6,634 nt of DNA from Pirellulaceae bacterium (GCA_030744095.1 JASLRF010000639.1:1-6634); one strand, 5' to 3'; counted from the stretch's first letter, positions 1 through 6,058 are shown. The notes: a model not told the origin generated them from the letters alone. Translations and numbers: made by a program.

Positions 1-676
1 AGTCAGGACTTATCAGTTGATTGTCCCAAGCCAACGTCGTGGGATGACAAGCGTAATTGACCACCGTGGCAACGATGGCGCCGCTGGAATTGGTCACTCG
101 GGCGACCAGCACCAGATCGTCGGCGATGCCGCTGGGATTGTAACCACAGACCCATTGTTGACTAACCTCGTCGTAGAGATCACGATGCGCCGCCAGGTCG
201 CAATGCCCGTTGGCGTAGCTGATTGTCACGTCTTGCAATTCGTCCACGGCACGGGCGGCCAATTGGGCGACCGTCTTGGCGACGGAGGCGAGGTAATCGG
301 GAATCAGATCACCACCCGGCAGTTCGGACCGGTCGCGAATCAACAGCCCGGCCGCGTGGGTATGCGAAAACAGCACGACGATGGATTCGGGCGGAATCCC
401 GGCCTGTTGCTCGATGGCGGCCACAATCCGATCGATCTCGGACTGCTCCAGTAGGCAATGGTCCAGTGCAATCATCAGCTGCTGCGAGTCTGGCGATGAT
501 TCGGCATCGATCTCGCGAAACAAAACGGCGCTGGCGGTTAGCGGCCGATGGACTCCAGTCGATCGATCGTGCTTCGCGGCACCCCACATTCGGTGATATA
601 TACCGACCGGCGGCGTAATATCGCCCGTTGCAATGCCGAACTGACAGACACTTTGAGGGAATTCGACAAGCGTCAT
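1..676 (-). CDS. Neutral/alkaline ceramidase-like protein, N-terminal part (runs off left edge)
   Basis: The reverse strand reads open from ATG at 676 through position 1 without a stop, giving 225 codons of the N-terminal part. It begins MTLVEFPQSVCQFGIATGDI and continues TPPVG, the DITPP-type opening common in bacterial neutral/alkaline non-lysosomal ceramidase-like proteins. SHTHAAG (residues 104-110, with H105 and H107) and NYACHPTTL (207-215, with H211) match in order and spacing the two histidine motifs that bind zinc in this family. In true ceramidases the enzyme splits N-acyl-sphingosine into sphingosine and fatty acid. Many planctomycete members have no proven substrate, and the part that would carry the catalytic serine lies outside the window. 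No clear signal peptide is visible from this start, so a cytoplasmic location is possible. The start follows the MFS transporter stop by 57 bp on the same strand, suggesting co-transcription. Neither ATG 676 nor an in-frame GTG at 721 has a clear Shine-Dalgarno site. Family is fairly sure; substrate is not. Confidence 0.82.
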   Translation of the reverse strand, partial: MTLVEFPQSVCQFGIATGDITPPVGIYHRMWGAAKHDRSTGVHRPLTASAVLFREIDAESSPDSQQLMIALDHCLLEQSEIDRIVAAIEQQAGIPPESIVVLFSHTHAAGLLIRDRSELPGGDLIPDYLASVAKTVAQLAARAVDELQDVTISYANGHCDLAAHRDLYDEVSQQWVCGYNPSGIADDLVLVARVTNSSGAIVATVVNYACHPTTLAWDNQLISPD

Positions 677-733
677 GGCTAGGGTCCAATGGCGTGTGCT
701 TGGTAGGATGCGCGGGATCACCAGCGCAGGGGA

Positions 734-2113
734 TCACGGGCGAGCGGCAGGGTCAGGCGAAGCATTGTTATCACTGGAGATCAAGGACTGCTCGAAGATA
801 TCCCCCTCAGGCCTGAGAAGCAACCAGAACAGACCCGCGGCGACGTACAGGCCGCCGAATAGTAGCAGTACGCTGTCCCAATTTCCGCCCTGTTTGGTGA
901 AACGTCCAACGCCGGTAATAAACGCAAGTGCGCCCAAATTGCCAACCATGTTCATCGTGCCGAACAACGCCCCAACATGTCGTCCGCCCATGTCGATCGT
1001 GATCGTGTAGGCGCAAGGGCCGCCAACGGCTGCGCAAAACGAACCGCCGCTGATGATCAATACCGCCACGACCGGTTGTTGCACGAAGTAGGCCCCAAAG
1101 ACCAACAAGGCACACAACGACATGCAAACAGTCGCCAGCCATTTTCGAGCGATCGTACGGCTGCCGGTCATGGCCAACAGACCGTCCGAAATGGCTCCAC
1201 CGGCCAGAGCACCGACCACCAACGCGATCAACGGCAGGCTGTTAAGGACGCCAGACGTCGCCACGGAGACATCGCGCGCATCTTGGAGGTAGGTCGCGAA
1301 CCAACTGCCAAAGAAAATCTGGCCCGCGGCACGACAGAACTGCTGGCCACAAATCCACCATGTCGCGGGACTGGAATAGATCGGTAACCACGGCGTTGCC
1401 TCCGCAACTGCCGAGGCACCCGTATTAGCAGTTGCGCCCGTAGATTCACGCTGAAGAGCTTCTTCCTGTGTTTCCTTTGCCGCACCAATTCGCTCGGCGA
1501 GAAACTCTGCTGGCGTGTCGCGAAACCACCAGTAAAAACCGATCGCCCAGGCGATCCCCAACAGGCTGTAGGATGCAAACGTCGCTCGCCAGCCGATGGA
1601 AACCACCAGGAATCCGGTCATAAAAACGCCAATGGCACCGCCCAGTGACATCGAAGCGCCCAAACATCCTGTCGGAACTGCCCTCAGCTTGCTGGAAAAC
1701 CAAGCTGAGATTGTATTCGTGCAACAAGGAAACAGGCCAGCTTGAAAGAGCCCATTGGCAAGTCGCGCAGCGACTAACAACCCCGCGCCCGTCGCCATGC
1801 TCATCGCAGCGGTTGCCAACGACAACCCCGCCGCACACAACGGAATCGACTTGCGGCTTCCCCATCGCGTGCCCAGCGCTCCAGTGGGGATCTGGCCTAA
1901 GGCGTAGGTCAGGAAGAAAAGTCCCATGACATAACCCATCGTTTCTTCAGACAGACGGAGCTCTCCTCGAATCGTGCTCTCGGCAACGCCTAGACTGTTG
2001 CGACAGATGTACGCGATCATCGCCGCTGCGCACAACCACGTAATGACGCCACCCCTCGTCAACGGGGAAACCTGGGACGATTCCGTGGCGGGTGATTTGT
2101 GGGGATTGGACAC
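734..2113 (-). CDS. MFS transporter, ACS (anion:cation symporter)-like
   Basis: Major facilitator protein of 459 residues if it starts at GTG 2113, the usual size for a 12-helix carrier in the inner membrane. Hydrophobic segments begin near residue 23 (VITWLCAAAMIAYICRNSL), followed by a motif-A-like loop GALGTRWGSRK (78-88), RLANGLFQAGLFP (117-129) and WRATFASYSLLG (175-186). A hydrophilic central loop at about 199-243 divides the two six-helix halves. The R-N-S and Y-x-x-GQIPTG pattern of helices 1-2 resembles the anion:cation symporter family of organic-anion and sugar-acid carriers; substrate cannot be read. The motif A acidic residue is replaced by threonine (T82). The frame stays open back to 2335, but those 74 extra codons are Arg-rich, lack hydrophobicity and cover both divergent promoters, so GTG 2113 is preferred. 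A TACAAT hexamer lies six bases upstream of that GTG, fitting a leaderless message. The ceramidase-like gene follows 57 bp downstream and may share the transcript. Confidence 0.88.
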   Translation of the reverse strand: MSNPHKSPATESSQVSPLTRGGVITWLCAAAMIAYICRNSLGVAESTIRGELRLSEETMGYVMGLFFLTYALGQIPTGALGTRWGSRKSIPLCAAGLSLATAAMSMATGAGLLVAARLANGLFQAGLFPCCTNTISAWFSSKLRAVPTGCLGASMSLGGAIGVFMTGFLVVSIGWRATFASYSLLGIAWAIGFYWWFRDTPAEFLAERIGAAKETQEEALQRESTGATANTGASAVAEATPWLPIYSSPATWWICGQQFCRAAGQIFFGSWFATYLQDARDVSVATSGVLNSLPLIALVVGALAGGAISDGLLAMTGSRTIARKWLATVCMSLCALLVFGAYFVQQPVVAVLIISGGSFCAAVGGPCAYTITIDMGGRHVGALFGTMNMVGNLGALAFITGVGRFTKQGGNWDSVLLLFGGLYVAAGLFWLLLRPEGDIFEQSLISSDNNASPDPAARP

Positions 2114-2119
2114 GGGGGC

Positions 2120-2150
2120 ATTGTAGCGAACTGGTTGCCCGTGATGGCAA
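2120..2150 (-). promoter_or_regulatory. Candidate sigma-70-type promoter of the MFS transporter
   Basis: Read on the minus strand, TTGCCA (2150-2145) and TACAAT (2125-2120) resemble -35 and -10 boxes, with a 19-bp spacer that is slightly longer than ideal. The -10 box ends six bases before GTG 2113, so transcription would begin at or next to the start codon and give a leaderless mRNA. The inverted repeat at 2130-2156 covers the -35 box and most of the spacer. Supported by sequence match only. Confidence 0.45.
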
Positions 2151-2156
2151 ACCAGT
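2130..2156. promoter_or_regulatory. Strong inverted repeat over the MFS promoter (operator-like)
   Basis: ACTGGTTGCC (2130-2139) is complementary to GGCAAACCAGT (2146-2156), with one unpaired A at 2149 and a six-base centre, CGTGAT. This gives ten paired positions. If transcription starts near 2113, the element lies at roughly -17 to -43. It is therefore not transcribed with the MFS gene and is better read as a DNA-binding dyad for a repressor than as an RNA hairpin. CTGGTT/AACCAG half-sites recall operators of one-component regulators such as the GntR and LacI families, but no regulator gene is in the window. Confidence 0.5.
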
Positions 2157-2315
2157 CTTTCAAGGCGCGCCGGCGCGTCGCAGTGATCGGGTGGCTCGTT
2201 GCCGGCATCGAACCGCGGGCGACGCCTTCGGCCTTCGTCACGTTCCGCGGACCTACTTCGGTCGGCTCTAACGCAATTTGATGACCCATACGGCTCTGAA
2301 TCTGGCTCAATCTTG

Positions 2316-2345
2316 TTGGAAATCCGACCAGCCAAAGTCTATGAT
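2316..2345 (+). promoter_or_regulatory. Candidate promoter of the coiled-coil/HEAT gene
   Basis: TTGGAA (2316-2321) and TATGAT (2340-2345) are separated by 18 bp and match the -35 and -10 consensus well, TATGAT in five of six positions. Transcription would start near 2352 and give a leader of about 24 nt that carries the ribosome binding site at 2364-2369. Supported by sequence match only. Confidence 0.5.
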
Positions 2346-2363
2346 AGAGTTGTTCTTCTATTC

Positions 2364-2369
2364 AGGAGG
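2364..2369 (+). promoter_or_regulatory. Ribosome binding site deciding the start at 2376
   Basis: A full AGGAGG sits six bases before ATG 2376. It fixes the start of the coiled-coil/HEAT protein, although the reading frame is open back to an ATG at 2199. It is the strongest Shine-Dalgarno site in the window. Confidence 0.85.
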
Positions 2370-2375
2370 CCGGTC

Positions 2376-3215
2376 ATGTCTGACAGAAACAGTTTGCTGA
2401 TCGCTGGGTTGTACACGTCGGTTGGACTGCTGGTCGCAGTCATTGGTTATGGGACGTTCGCCTACTATAAATCCGTCTCGTCCAGCGCCCTTGCAGACAT
2501 GGAAGCGACCCTGGCTGCTGAAATCGCTGCGAGTGCTCGCACCGGAAACACGCAGCCTCCCAGACCTCTAGCAAACACTGCTGCCCTGACGCGCGCTCAT
2601 GCGCAATTAAACCAACTGCAGACGATGCTCGAACGGAATAGTCGGCTCCTTGAAAAGCGCACGACGCTTCTCAACCAGAAGACCACTGAATGCAAGGCAT
2701 TGCAAGCACAGCTAGATGGGTCAATCGCAACGGTCTTGGAACTGCTTGGTACGGACACGGAGGCGAGCAGCAGTGAGGTCAGGCAACAGGTGGGCCGAGA
2801 TCTAGAGCAAGAGTTTAATCAGCTCAAAACGGAACTTGATCGTTCCGAATCTTTGGAACTGGAACAGATGCAGCAAGTCGCGCAGCTTAAAACGGAGCTG
2901 GCAGCGACGGAATCTGAAATTGCGGAGATTCGCGAACAGACCAATGCCGAATTGCTGTCGTTGCTCGAACAGCAGCAGTTATTGGATACCACGTCGCGCC
3001 GCGCATTCACGCAACTCGGGTCAGCAGCGGTCCCGGTGTTGGTTGAATTTTTGAGCGACGAACGTGCGGAGGTGCGGAGTTGGGCAGCTTCGGTTCTGGG
3101 CGGCCTAGGCGCGGACGGCCAGGACGCCGTACCCGCCCTGATGGGCATGTTGGTTGATGACGACAGAATTGTTCGCGACCAGGCCAAACGGTCGCTTGAA
3201 CTGTTGTCGAATTAG
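2376..3215 (+). CDS. Membrane-anchored coiled-coil protein with C-terminal HEAT repeats
   Basis: The protein has 279 residues from ATG 2376, chosen for the AGGAGG six bases upstream and the TTGGAA/TATGAT promoter before it. Residues 7-31 form one hydrophobic segment (LLIAGLYTSVGLLVAVIGYG and onward) that should anchor the N-terminus in a membrane. A Pro-containing linker (58-66) leads into a long, Gln/Glu/Leu-rich helical stretch at about 68-205 with heptad spacing, a likely coiled coil; it includes an approximate 21-residue repeat (QLKTEL at 149 and 170). Residues about 206-279 hold two HEAT-type repeats: LGSAAVPVLVEFLSDERAEV followed by RSWAASVLGGLG, and DAVPALMGMLVDDDRIVRDQ followed by AKRSLELL. 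HEAT repeats usually serve as protein-binding scaffolds, so a structural or adaptor role at the envelope is an inference. No catalytic motif is visible. It is transcribed divergently from the MFS gene and lies 119 bp before the Asp-box gene. Specific function unknown. Confidence 0.85.
   Translation: MSDRNSLLIAGLYTSVGLLVAVIGYGTFAYYKSVSSSALADMEATLAAEIAASARTGNTQPPRPLANTAALTRAHAQLNQLQTMLERNSRLLEKRTTLLNQKTTECKALQAQLDGSIATVLELLGTDTEASSSEVRQQVGRDLEQEFNQLKTELDRSESLELEQMQQVAQLKTELAATESEIAEIREQTNAELLSLLEQQQLLDTTSRRAFTQLGSAAVPVLVEFLSDERAEVRSWAASVLGGLGADGQDAVPALMGMLVDDDRIVRDQAKRSLELLSN
2820..2915 (+). repeat. Approximate 63-bp in-frame tandem repeat within the coiled coil
   Basis: CAGCTCAAAACGGAACTT begins at 2820 and CAGCTTAAAACGGAGCTG at 2883, exactly 63 bp (21 codons, three heptads) apart. 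Each encodes QLKTEL and is followed five codons later by a Glu-Ser pair. The match is clear at the start of each unit and weak in the middle. It may be an old internal duplication or simply heptad-constrained similarity. Confidence 0.4.
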
Positions 3216-3272
3216 GGGCGTCGCGTTGAGCCCTGCGTGCCGTCAATCATGCCCCCGACTCTTCCGATTCCC

Positions 3273-3301
3273 TTGAGCCTTGTGCACGGCCGAGATACGC
3301 T
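3273..3301 (+). promoter_or_regulatory. Weak candidate promoter before the Asp-box protein
   Basis: TTGAGC (3273-3278) and TACGCT (3296-3301) are 17 bp apart. The -35 match is moderate and the -10 match is poor (three of six). It is the best pair found in the 119-bp gap after the coiled-coil/HEAT gene, where no convincing terminator is seen, so read-through from the upstream gene is also possible. Confidence 0.25.
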
Positions 3302-3334
3302 ATGCCGCAGACGAAGCCCACCTGGGAGAAATCG

Positions 3335-4555
3335 ATGAACCAGTCTCTCGCCTTGGCCGGCGTGTTCTTGGCCGTGTTCGTTTCGATCTCGTCGGCAGAC
3401 GAGAAACGACTGGACATCCAGCGGGCGCGAGTCTGCGTTACCGGCGCCGATCACAATCGCCCCGACCTGTTTCCTGGCGTCGGCGATTTCATCGGCTGGC
3501 CTGGTGGAGTGGAACGGATGCCCAATGGCGACCTCTTGCTCGCGCACTCGGCTGGCTATTGGCATTCATCGTTTGCTCAGCCGCGGCAAATCGAACCGGA
3601 GCTTCGACAGCGATGGCTCAAGGAAGGCTGGCCGCTTGATTTTCCTGCACCGACCGGCGGGCGAACGATGGCCTCCCGGTCGACCGATGACGGAAAAACG
3701 TGGTCCCGGCCACAAACTGTTATCGACCATCCGCTCGATGACGGAGCGCACGCGGTCTTCACGTGCCGTGACGATACGGTGCTCTGTTTCGTTGGAGTGC
3801 AGGCGTCATGGTATGGATACAGCAAGGCACCAAAGGCCTTTCGGCACGACATCGATGGACTGAATACGAAACAGTTCGTTCTCCGATCGACGGACAGCGG
3901 AAAGACATGGTCAGCCCCCATTGGGCTCGAAAGTCCCGGAGACTTTTACGAGCGGGCGCACGGCGGGCGACCGATTCAGCTAGCCGACGGCAGCATACTC
4001 TGGGCGACGTACTATCAGGTCGCCGGCAAAAAGTATCTCCACGGTGCCATTCGCCGCTCGGACGATTCCGGCAGGACATGGCGCGTGATCTCCACGATCG
4101 AACGACCCGACAACAACGTCGACGAACCTGCGATCGCCCAATTGAAGGACGGTCGTTTGATCCTAATCACGCGGCCTGACGGTGCCGTGTTCTATTCCAA
4201 TGACAAAGGTGTAACGTGGATTGATTCCGGTTCACGCGTTGTTCCACCGGCAAGTCCTAAGTTTAAGGCGCCTCAACTGATCGTCCTGCGAGACGGAACG
4301 ATCGTCGCCGTTGCCACGTGCGGCAACCTGCGCATCTGGATCAGCACCGACCGCGGAAAGACCTGGTCGAAAGATCGTTCGTTGGACACGTCGAGTTACG
4401 GCTATCCGGGTTCTTGGATTCTCGACGACGACCAGTCCATCCTGTTGCCCTATTGCGCCAGCGGTCGTGCGCCAAACCGGATTTACCTGGTCCGGTTCCA
4501 AATCAATGAAGCACGAACCGGGATTAGGTTACTGCCGGTAAAAAATGGGCCATGA
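3335..4555 (+). CDS. Exported Asp-box (BNR) sialidase-fold protein
   Basis: The protein has 406 residues from ATG 3335, chosen because GGGAG lies just upstream at 3324-3328 and because it places a typical signal peptide first (MNQSLALAGVFLAVFVSISS, likely cut after SSA). An upstream ATG at 3302 would add 11 residues before the signal. Five Asp boxes (S/N-x-D-x-G-x-T-W) mark successive blades of a six-bladed beta-propeller: SRSTDDGKTW (114), LRSTDSGKTW (183), RRSDDSGRTW (240), YSNDKGVTW (287) and ISTDRGKTW (336). DEPAIAQLKDGRLILITR (263-280) resembles the Glu plus second-Arg segment of sialidases, and GYPGSW (356-361) may supply the tyrosine (Y357). The usual N-terminal RIP arginine motif is not seen; the matching place reads IGWPGG. 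It probably acts in the periplasm or outside the cell on a glycan or glycoconjugate. Sialic acid cleavage itself is unproven, and many planctomycete relatives are annotated simply as exo-alpha-sialidase or BNR-repeat proteins. Confidence 0.87.
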   Translation: MNQSLALAGVFLAVFVSISSADEKRLDIQRARVCVTGADHNRPDLFPGVGDFIGWPGGVERMPNGDLLLAHSAGYWHSSFAQPRQIEPELRQRWLKEGWPLDFPAPTGGRTMASRSTDDGKTWSRPQTVIDHPLDDGAHAVFTCRDDTVLCFVGVQASWYGYSKAPKAFRHDIDGLNTKQFVLRSTDSGKTWSAPIGLESPGDFYERAHGGRPIQLADGSILWATYYQVAGKKYLHGAIRRSDDSGRTWRVISTIERPDNNVDEPAIAQLKDGRLILITRPDGAVFYSNDKGVTWIDSGSRVVPPASPKFKAPQLIVLRDGTIVAVATCGNLRIWISTDRGKTWSKDRSLDTSSYGYPGSWILDDDQSILLPYCASGRAPNRIYLVRFQINEARTGIRLLPVKNGP

Positions 4556-4670
4556 GACGGCCTAATAATCGATTTATTCGCGGTTCCTCGTTTGCCCGTC
4601 GTTACTCAACGGCAGCGGCCTTGGGAGACGTGGATCCCGCATCAGAGTACGGTCGCGAACATTGAACGCG

Positions 4671-4683
4671 CGAGAACTTCTCG
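4671..4683. promoter_or_regulatory. Short perfect dyad upstream of the aminotransferase promoter
   Basis: CGAGAA and TTCTCG are perfect inverted arms around a single central C. With a one-base centre it cannot form an RNA hairpin, so any role would be as a protein-binding site. It lies about 41 bp upstream of the candidate -35 box at 4725. Short dyads also occur by chance, so this is tentative. Confidence 0.2.
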
Positions 4684-4724
4684 ATGCTGTTTTGTGGGAT
4701 CGCGATTCGTCTGGTCGAACGATC

Positions 4725-4752
4725 TTGACGGCTCCACGTCCCCGAATCTATT
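4725..4752 (+). promoter_or_regulatory. Candidate promoter of the aminotransferase gene
   Basis: TTGACG (4725-4730, five of six) and TCTATT (4747-4752, four of six) are separated by 16 bp. Transcription would start near 4759, leaving a leader of about 80 nt before ATG 4841. No riboswitch-like structure was recognised in that leader. Confidence 0.4.
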
Positions 4753-4840
4753 CTGCTGACCCCGGTCGGTTGGGATATCGGTTTTTGCGGTGCCATCGCA
4801 ACTCTCCCATCAGTTAGAACCCTTTTTCTCGGCGACATCC

Positions 4841-6019
4841 ATGATCAATTCGTCTAACGCTGCTTCAGGAAAGAAAAACCAACCTGTTCCTCTCTTGGAT
4901 GTACGGTGTGACAACGAACCGCTTCGCGAAGAGATGCTAGCGGCGCTGGCGGAAGTTGTCGATTCAGGCCGGTTTTTGCACGGGCCAGATGTTTCCAAAT
5001 TGGAGAGGGAAATCGCCAGCTATTGTCAGACGGAGCACGCCATTGGCTGCGCCTCCGGTAGCGACGCCTTGTTGCTCTCACTGATGGCGTTGGATATCGG
5101 ACCAGGCGACGAAGTCATCCTGCCGAGTTTCACGTTTTTTGCGACAGCCAGCGCCGTCTGGCGCTTGGGAGCGACCATTGTCTTTGCCGACATCGACCCT
5201 GCCAGCTTCAATATCGATCCCGCCGCGATCAAGGCCGTTGTATCCCCACGCAGCAAAGCGATCATTCCCGTTCACCTGTTTGGTCAGTGCGCTGAAATGC
5301 CAGACATTTGTGCGATTGCGAAAAAGCACAACTTGCTGGTTATCGAAGATGCCGCCCAAGCCATCGGAGCCAACTACGAAGGTCGCGCGGCAGGGTCCTG
5401 GGGTGACGTAGGTTGTCTGAGTTTCTACCCCACCAAGAATCTTGGCGGCTGCGGGGATGGCGGCATGTTGACCACCAACAACGCGGACCTGGCACAGCGT
5501 TTACGTTTATTCGCCGCACACGGGATGAGTCCCCGGTATCACCATCACGTGGTCGGGATCAACAGCCGTTTGGATTCAATGCAAGCGGCCTTGTTACGCG
5601 TCAAGTTACGGCACTTGGATCGTTGGACGAAATCGCGACAGCAAAATGCCGCGCGATACAATCAACTGTTGAAGGAAGTTAGTCTCGACGGTCAGCTTGA
5701 ATTGCCGACCCACAACAAGGCGTCTCGGCACGTTTGGAATCAGTATTCGATCCGCCTGCCCAATGGTGGTCGCGATCAACTGCGGACATGGCTTTCGGAG
5801 GGCCAGATTGGATCAGAGATTTACTATCCGCTGCCGGTGCATCTGCAACCATGTTTCGAACAGCTTGGCTATGCTGAGGGAAGCCTTCCCGAAACCGAAC
5901 GTGTCGCCAACGAAATCTTGAATCTGCCGATCTTCCCGGGGCTCAGCGTCGACCAGCAGCGATGCGTTGTCGCGCGGCTGAGTGAGTTCTTTGCGACGCG
6001 CGGTGCATCGGCTGCATAG
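4841..6019 (+). CDS. DegT/DnrJ/EryC1/StrS family sugar aminotransferase
   Basis: PLP-dependent enzyme of 392 residues from ATG 4841, typical length for the family. A GTG at 4790 would add 17 residues, but PLLDVRCDNEPLREEM at 17-32 is the usual beginning of family members, so the ATG is preferred even though it has no Shine-Dalgarno site. Visible landmarks are GRFLHGPDVSKLE (43-55), the phosphate-binding ASGSDAL (71-77), PSFTFFATASAV (95-106), VIEDAAQAIGA (167-177, with D170 for the PLP ring nitrogen), SFYPTKNLGGCGDGG (194-208, with K199 as the Schiff-base lysine), GINSRLDSMQAALL (239-252) and IYYPLPVHLQPCF (327-339). The YPxPxHLQ pattern fits C3-aminotransferases acting on keto-sugar nucleotides, such as the WbpE, FdtB and DesV groups. 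The likely role is transfer of an amino group from glutamate to a nucleotide-linked keto sugar in the cytoplasm, for surface polysaccharide or glycan synthesis. The exact sugar cannot be told, and no sugar-nucleotide partner genes are in the window. Confidence 0.93.
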   Translation: MINSSNAASGKKNQPVPLLDVRCDNEPLREEMLAALAEVVDSGRFLHGPDVSKLEREIASYCQTEHAIGCASGSDALLLSLMALDIGPGDEVILPSFTFFATASAVWRLGATIVFADIDPASFNIDPAAIKAVVSPRSKAIIPVHLFGQCAEMPDICAIAKKHNLLVIEDAAQAIGANYEGRAAGSWGDVGCLSFYPTKNLGGCGDGGMLTTNNADLAQRLRLFAAHGMSPRYHHHVVGINSRLDSMQAALLRVKLRHLDRWTKSRQQNAARYNQLLKEVSLDGQLELPTHNKASRHVWNQYSIRLPNGGRDQLRTWLSEGQIGSEIYYPLPVHLQPCFEQLGYAEGSLPETERVANEILNLPIFPGLSVDQQRCVVARLSEFFATRGASAA

Positions 6020-6058
6020 ATTGGCAACGTGGATCGGCTGCGGGCTGTTACTCTCAGA

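Larger units (their letters stand above)
2114..2375. other. 262-bp divergent intergenic region
   Basis: This gap between the two opposed start codons (GTG 2113 minus, ATG 2376 plus) holds both candidate promoters, the operator-like dyad at 2130-2156, a perfect 12-bp GC palindrome CGCGCCGGCGCG at 2166-2177, and a 7-bp tandem duplication GCCTTCG at 2224-2237. Open frames crossing it on both strands are Arg-rich extensions of the flanking genes, with no motif and no ribosome binding site, and are taken as non-coding. Confidence 0.6.
4556..4840. other. 285-bp intergenic region between the Asp-box and aminotransferase genes
   Basis: No gene is supported here. It holds a candidate promoter for the aminotransferase (4725-4752), a short dyad CGAGAA-C-TTCTCG (4671-4683) and a weak AT-only inverted repeat AATAA/TTATT (4564-4578). 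No GC-rich hairpin followed by a T-run, which would mark a Rho-independent terminator, was found after the stop at 4555. A 78-codon reverse-strand frame over the region has no ribosome binding site or recognisable motif and is not called. Confidence 0.6.

Noticed and set aside
17..454. Plus-strand open frame of 145 codons at the left end
   Set aside because: It lies opposite the ceramidase-like gene, whose protein shows conserved family motifs; the plus frame shows none.
677..736. In-frame continuity between the MFS stop and the ceramidase-like start, considered as a fusion broken by one TGA
   Set aside because: The two are in the same frame, but the transporter ends at a normal place and the ceramidase-like domain begins normally at ATG 676, so two separate genes are the simpler reading.
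977..1387. Plus-strand open frame of 136 codons opposite the MFS gene
   Set aside because: It is a shadow frame of the MFS coding sequence, with Arg/Gln/His-rich composition and no motif.
2114..2335. N-terminal extension of the MFS transporter to an upstream start at 2335
   Set aside because: The 74 extra residues are Arg-rich and hydrophilic, cover both divergent promoters and are atypical for the carrier family; GTG 2113 gives a normal length.
2199..2375. N-terminal extension of the coiled-coil/HEAT protein to an ATG at 2199
   Set aside because: AGGAGG six bases before ATG 2376 and a promoter at 2316-2345 place the start at 2376, and the extension lacks motifs.
3216..3240. GGGC/GCCC pairing just after the coiled-coil/HEAT stop, considered as a terminator
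   Set aside because: A four-pair stem with a ten-base loop and no following T-run is not convincing.
4564..4578. AT-rich inverted repeat AATAA/TTATT after the Asp-box gene, considered as a terminator
   Set aside because: The stem has only five A-T pairs and is not followed by a T-run, so it would be too weak for intrinsic termination.
4602..4838. 78-codon reverse-strand open frame between the Asp-box and aminotransferase genes
   Set aside because: It has no ribosome binding site, no recognisable motif and an Arg/Ser/Pro-rich composition like other non-coding frames here, and it overlaps the aminotransferase candidate promoter and leader.
6020..6058. 39-bp gap between the convergent aminotransferase and sigma stops, searched for a bidirectional terminator
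   Set aside because: No stable inverted repeat or T-run was found.
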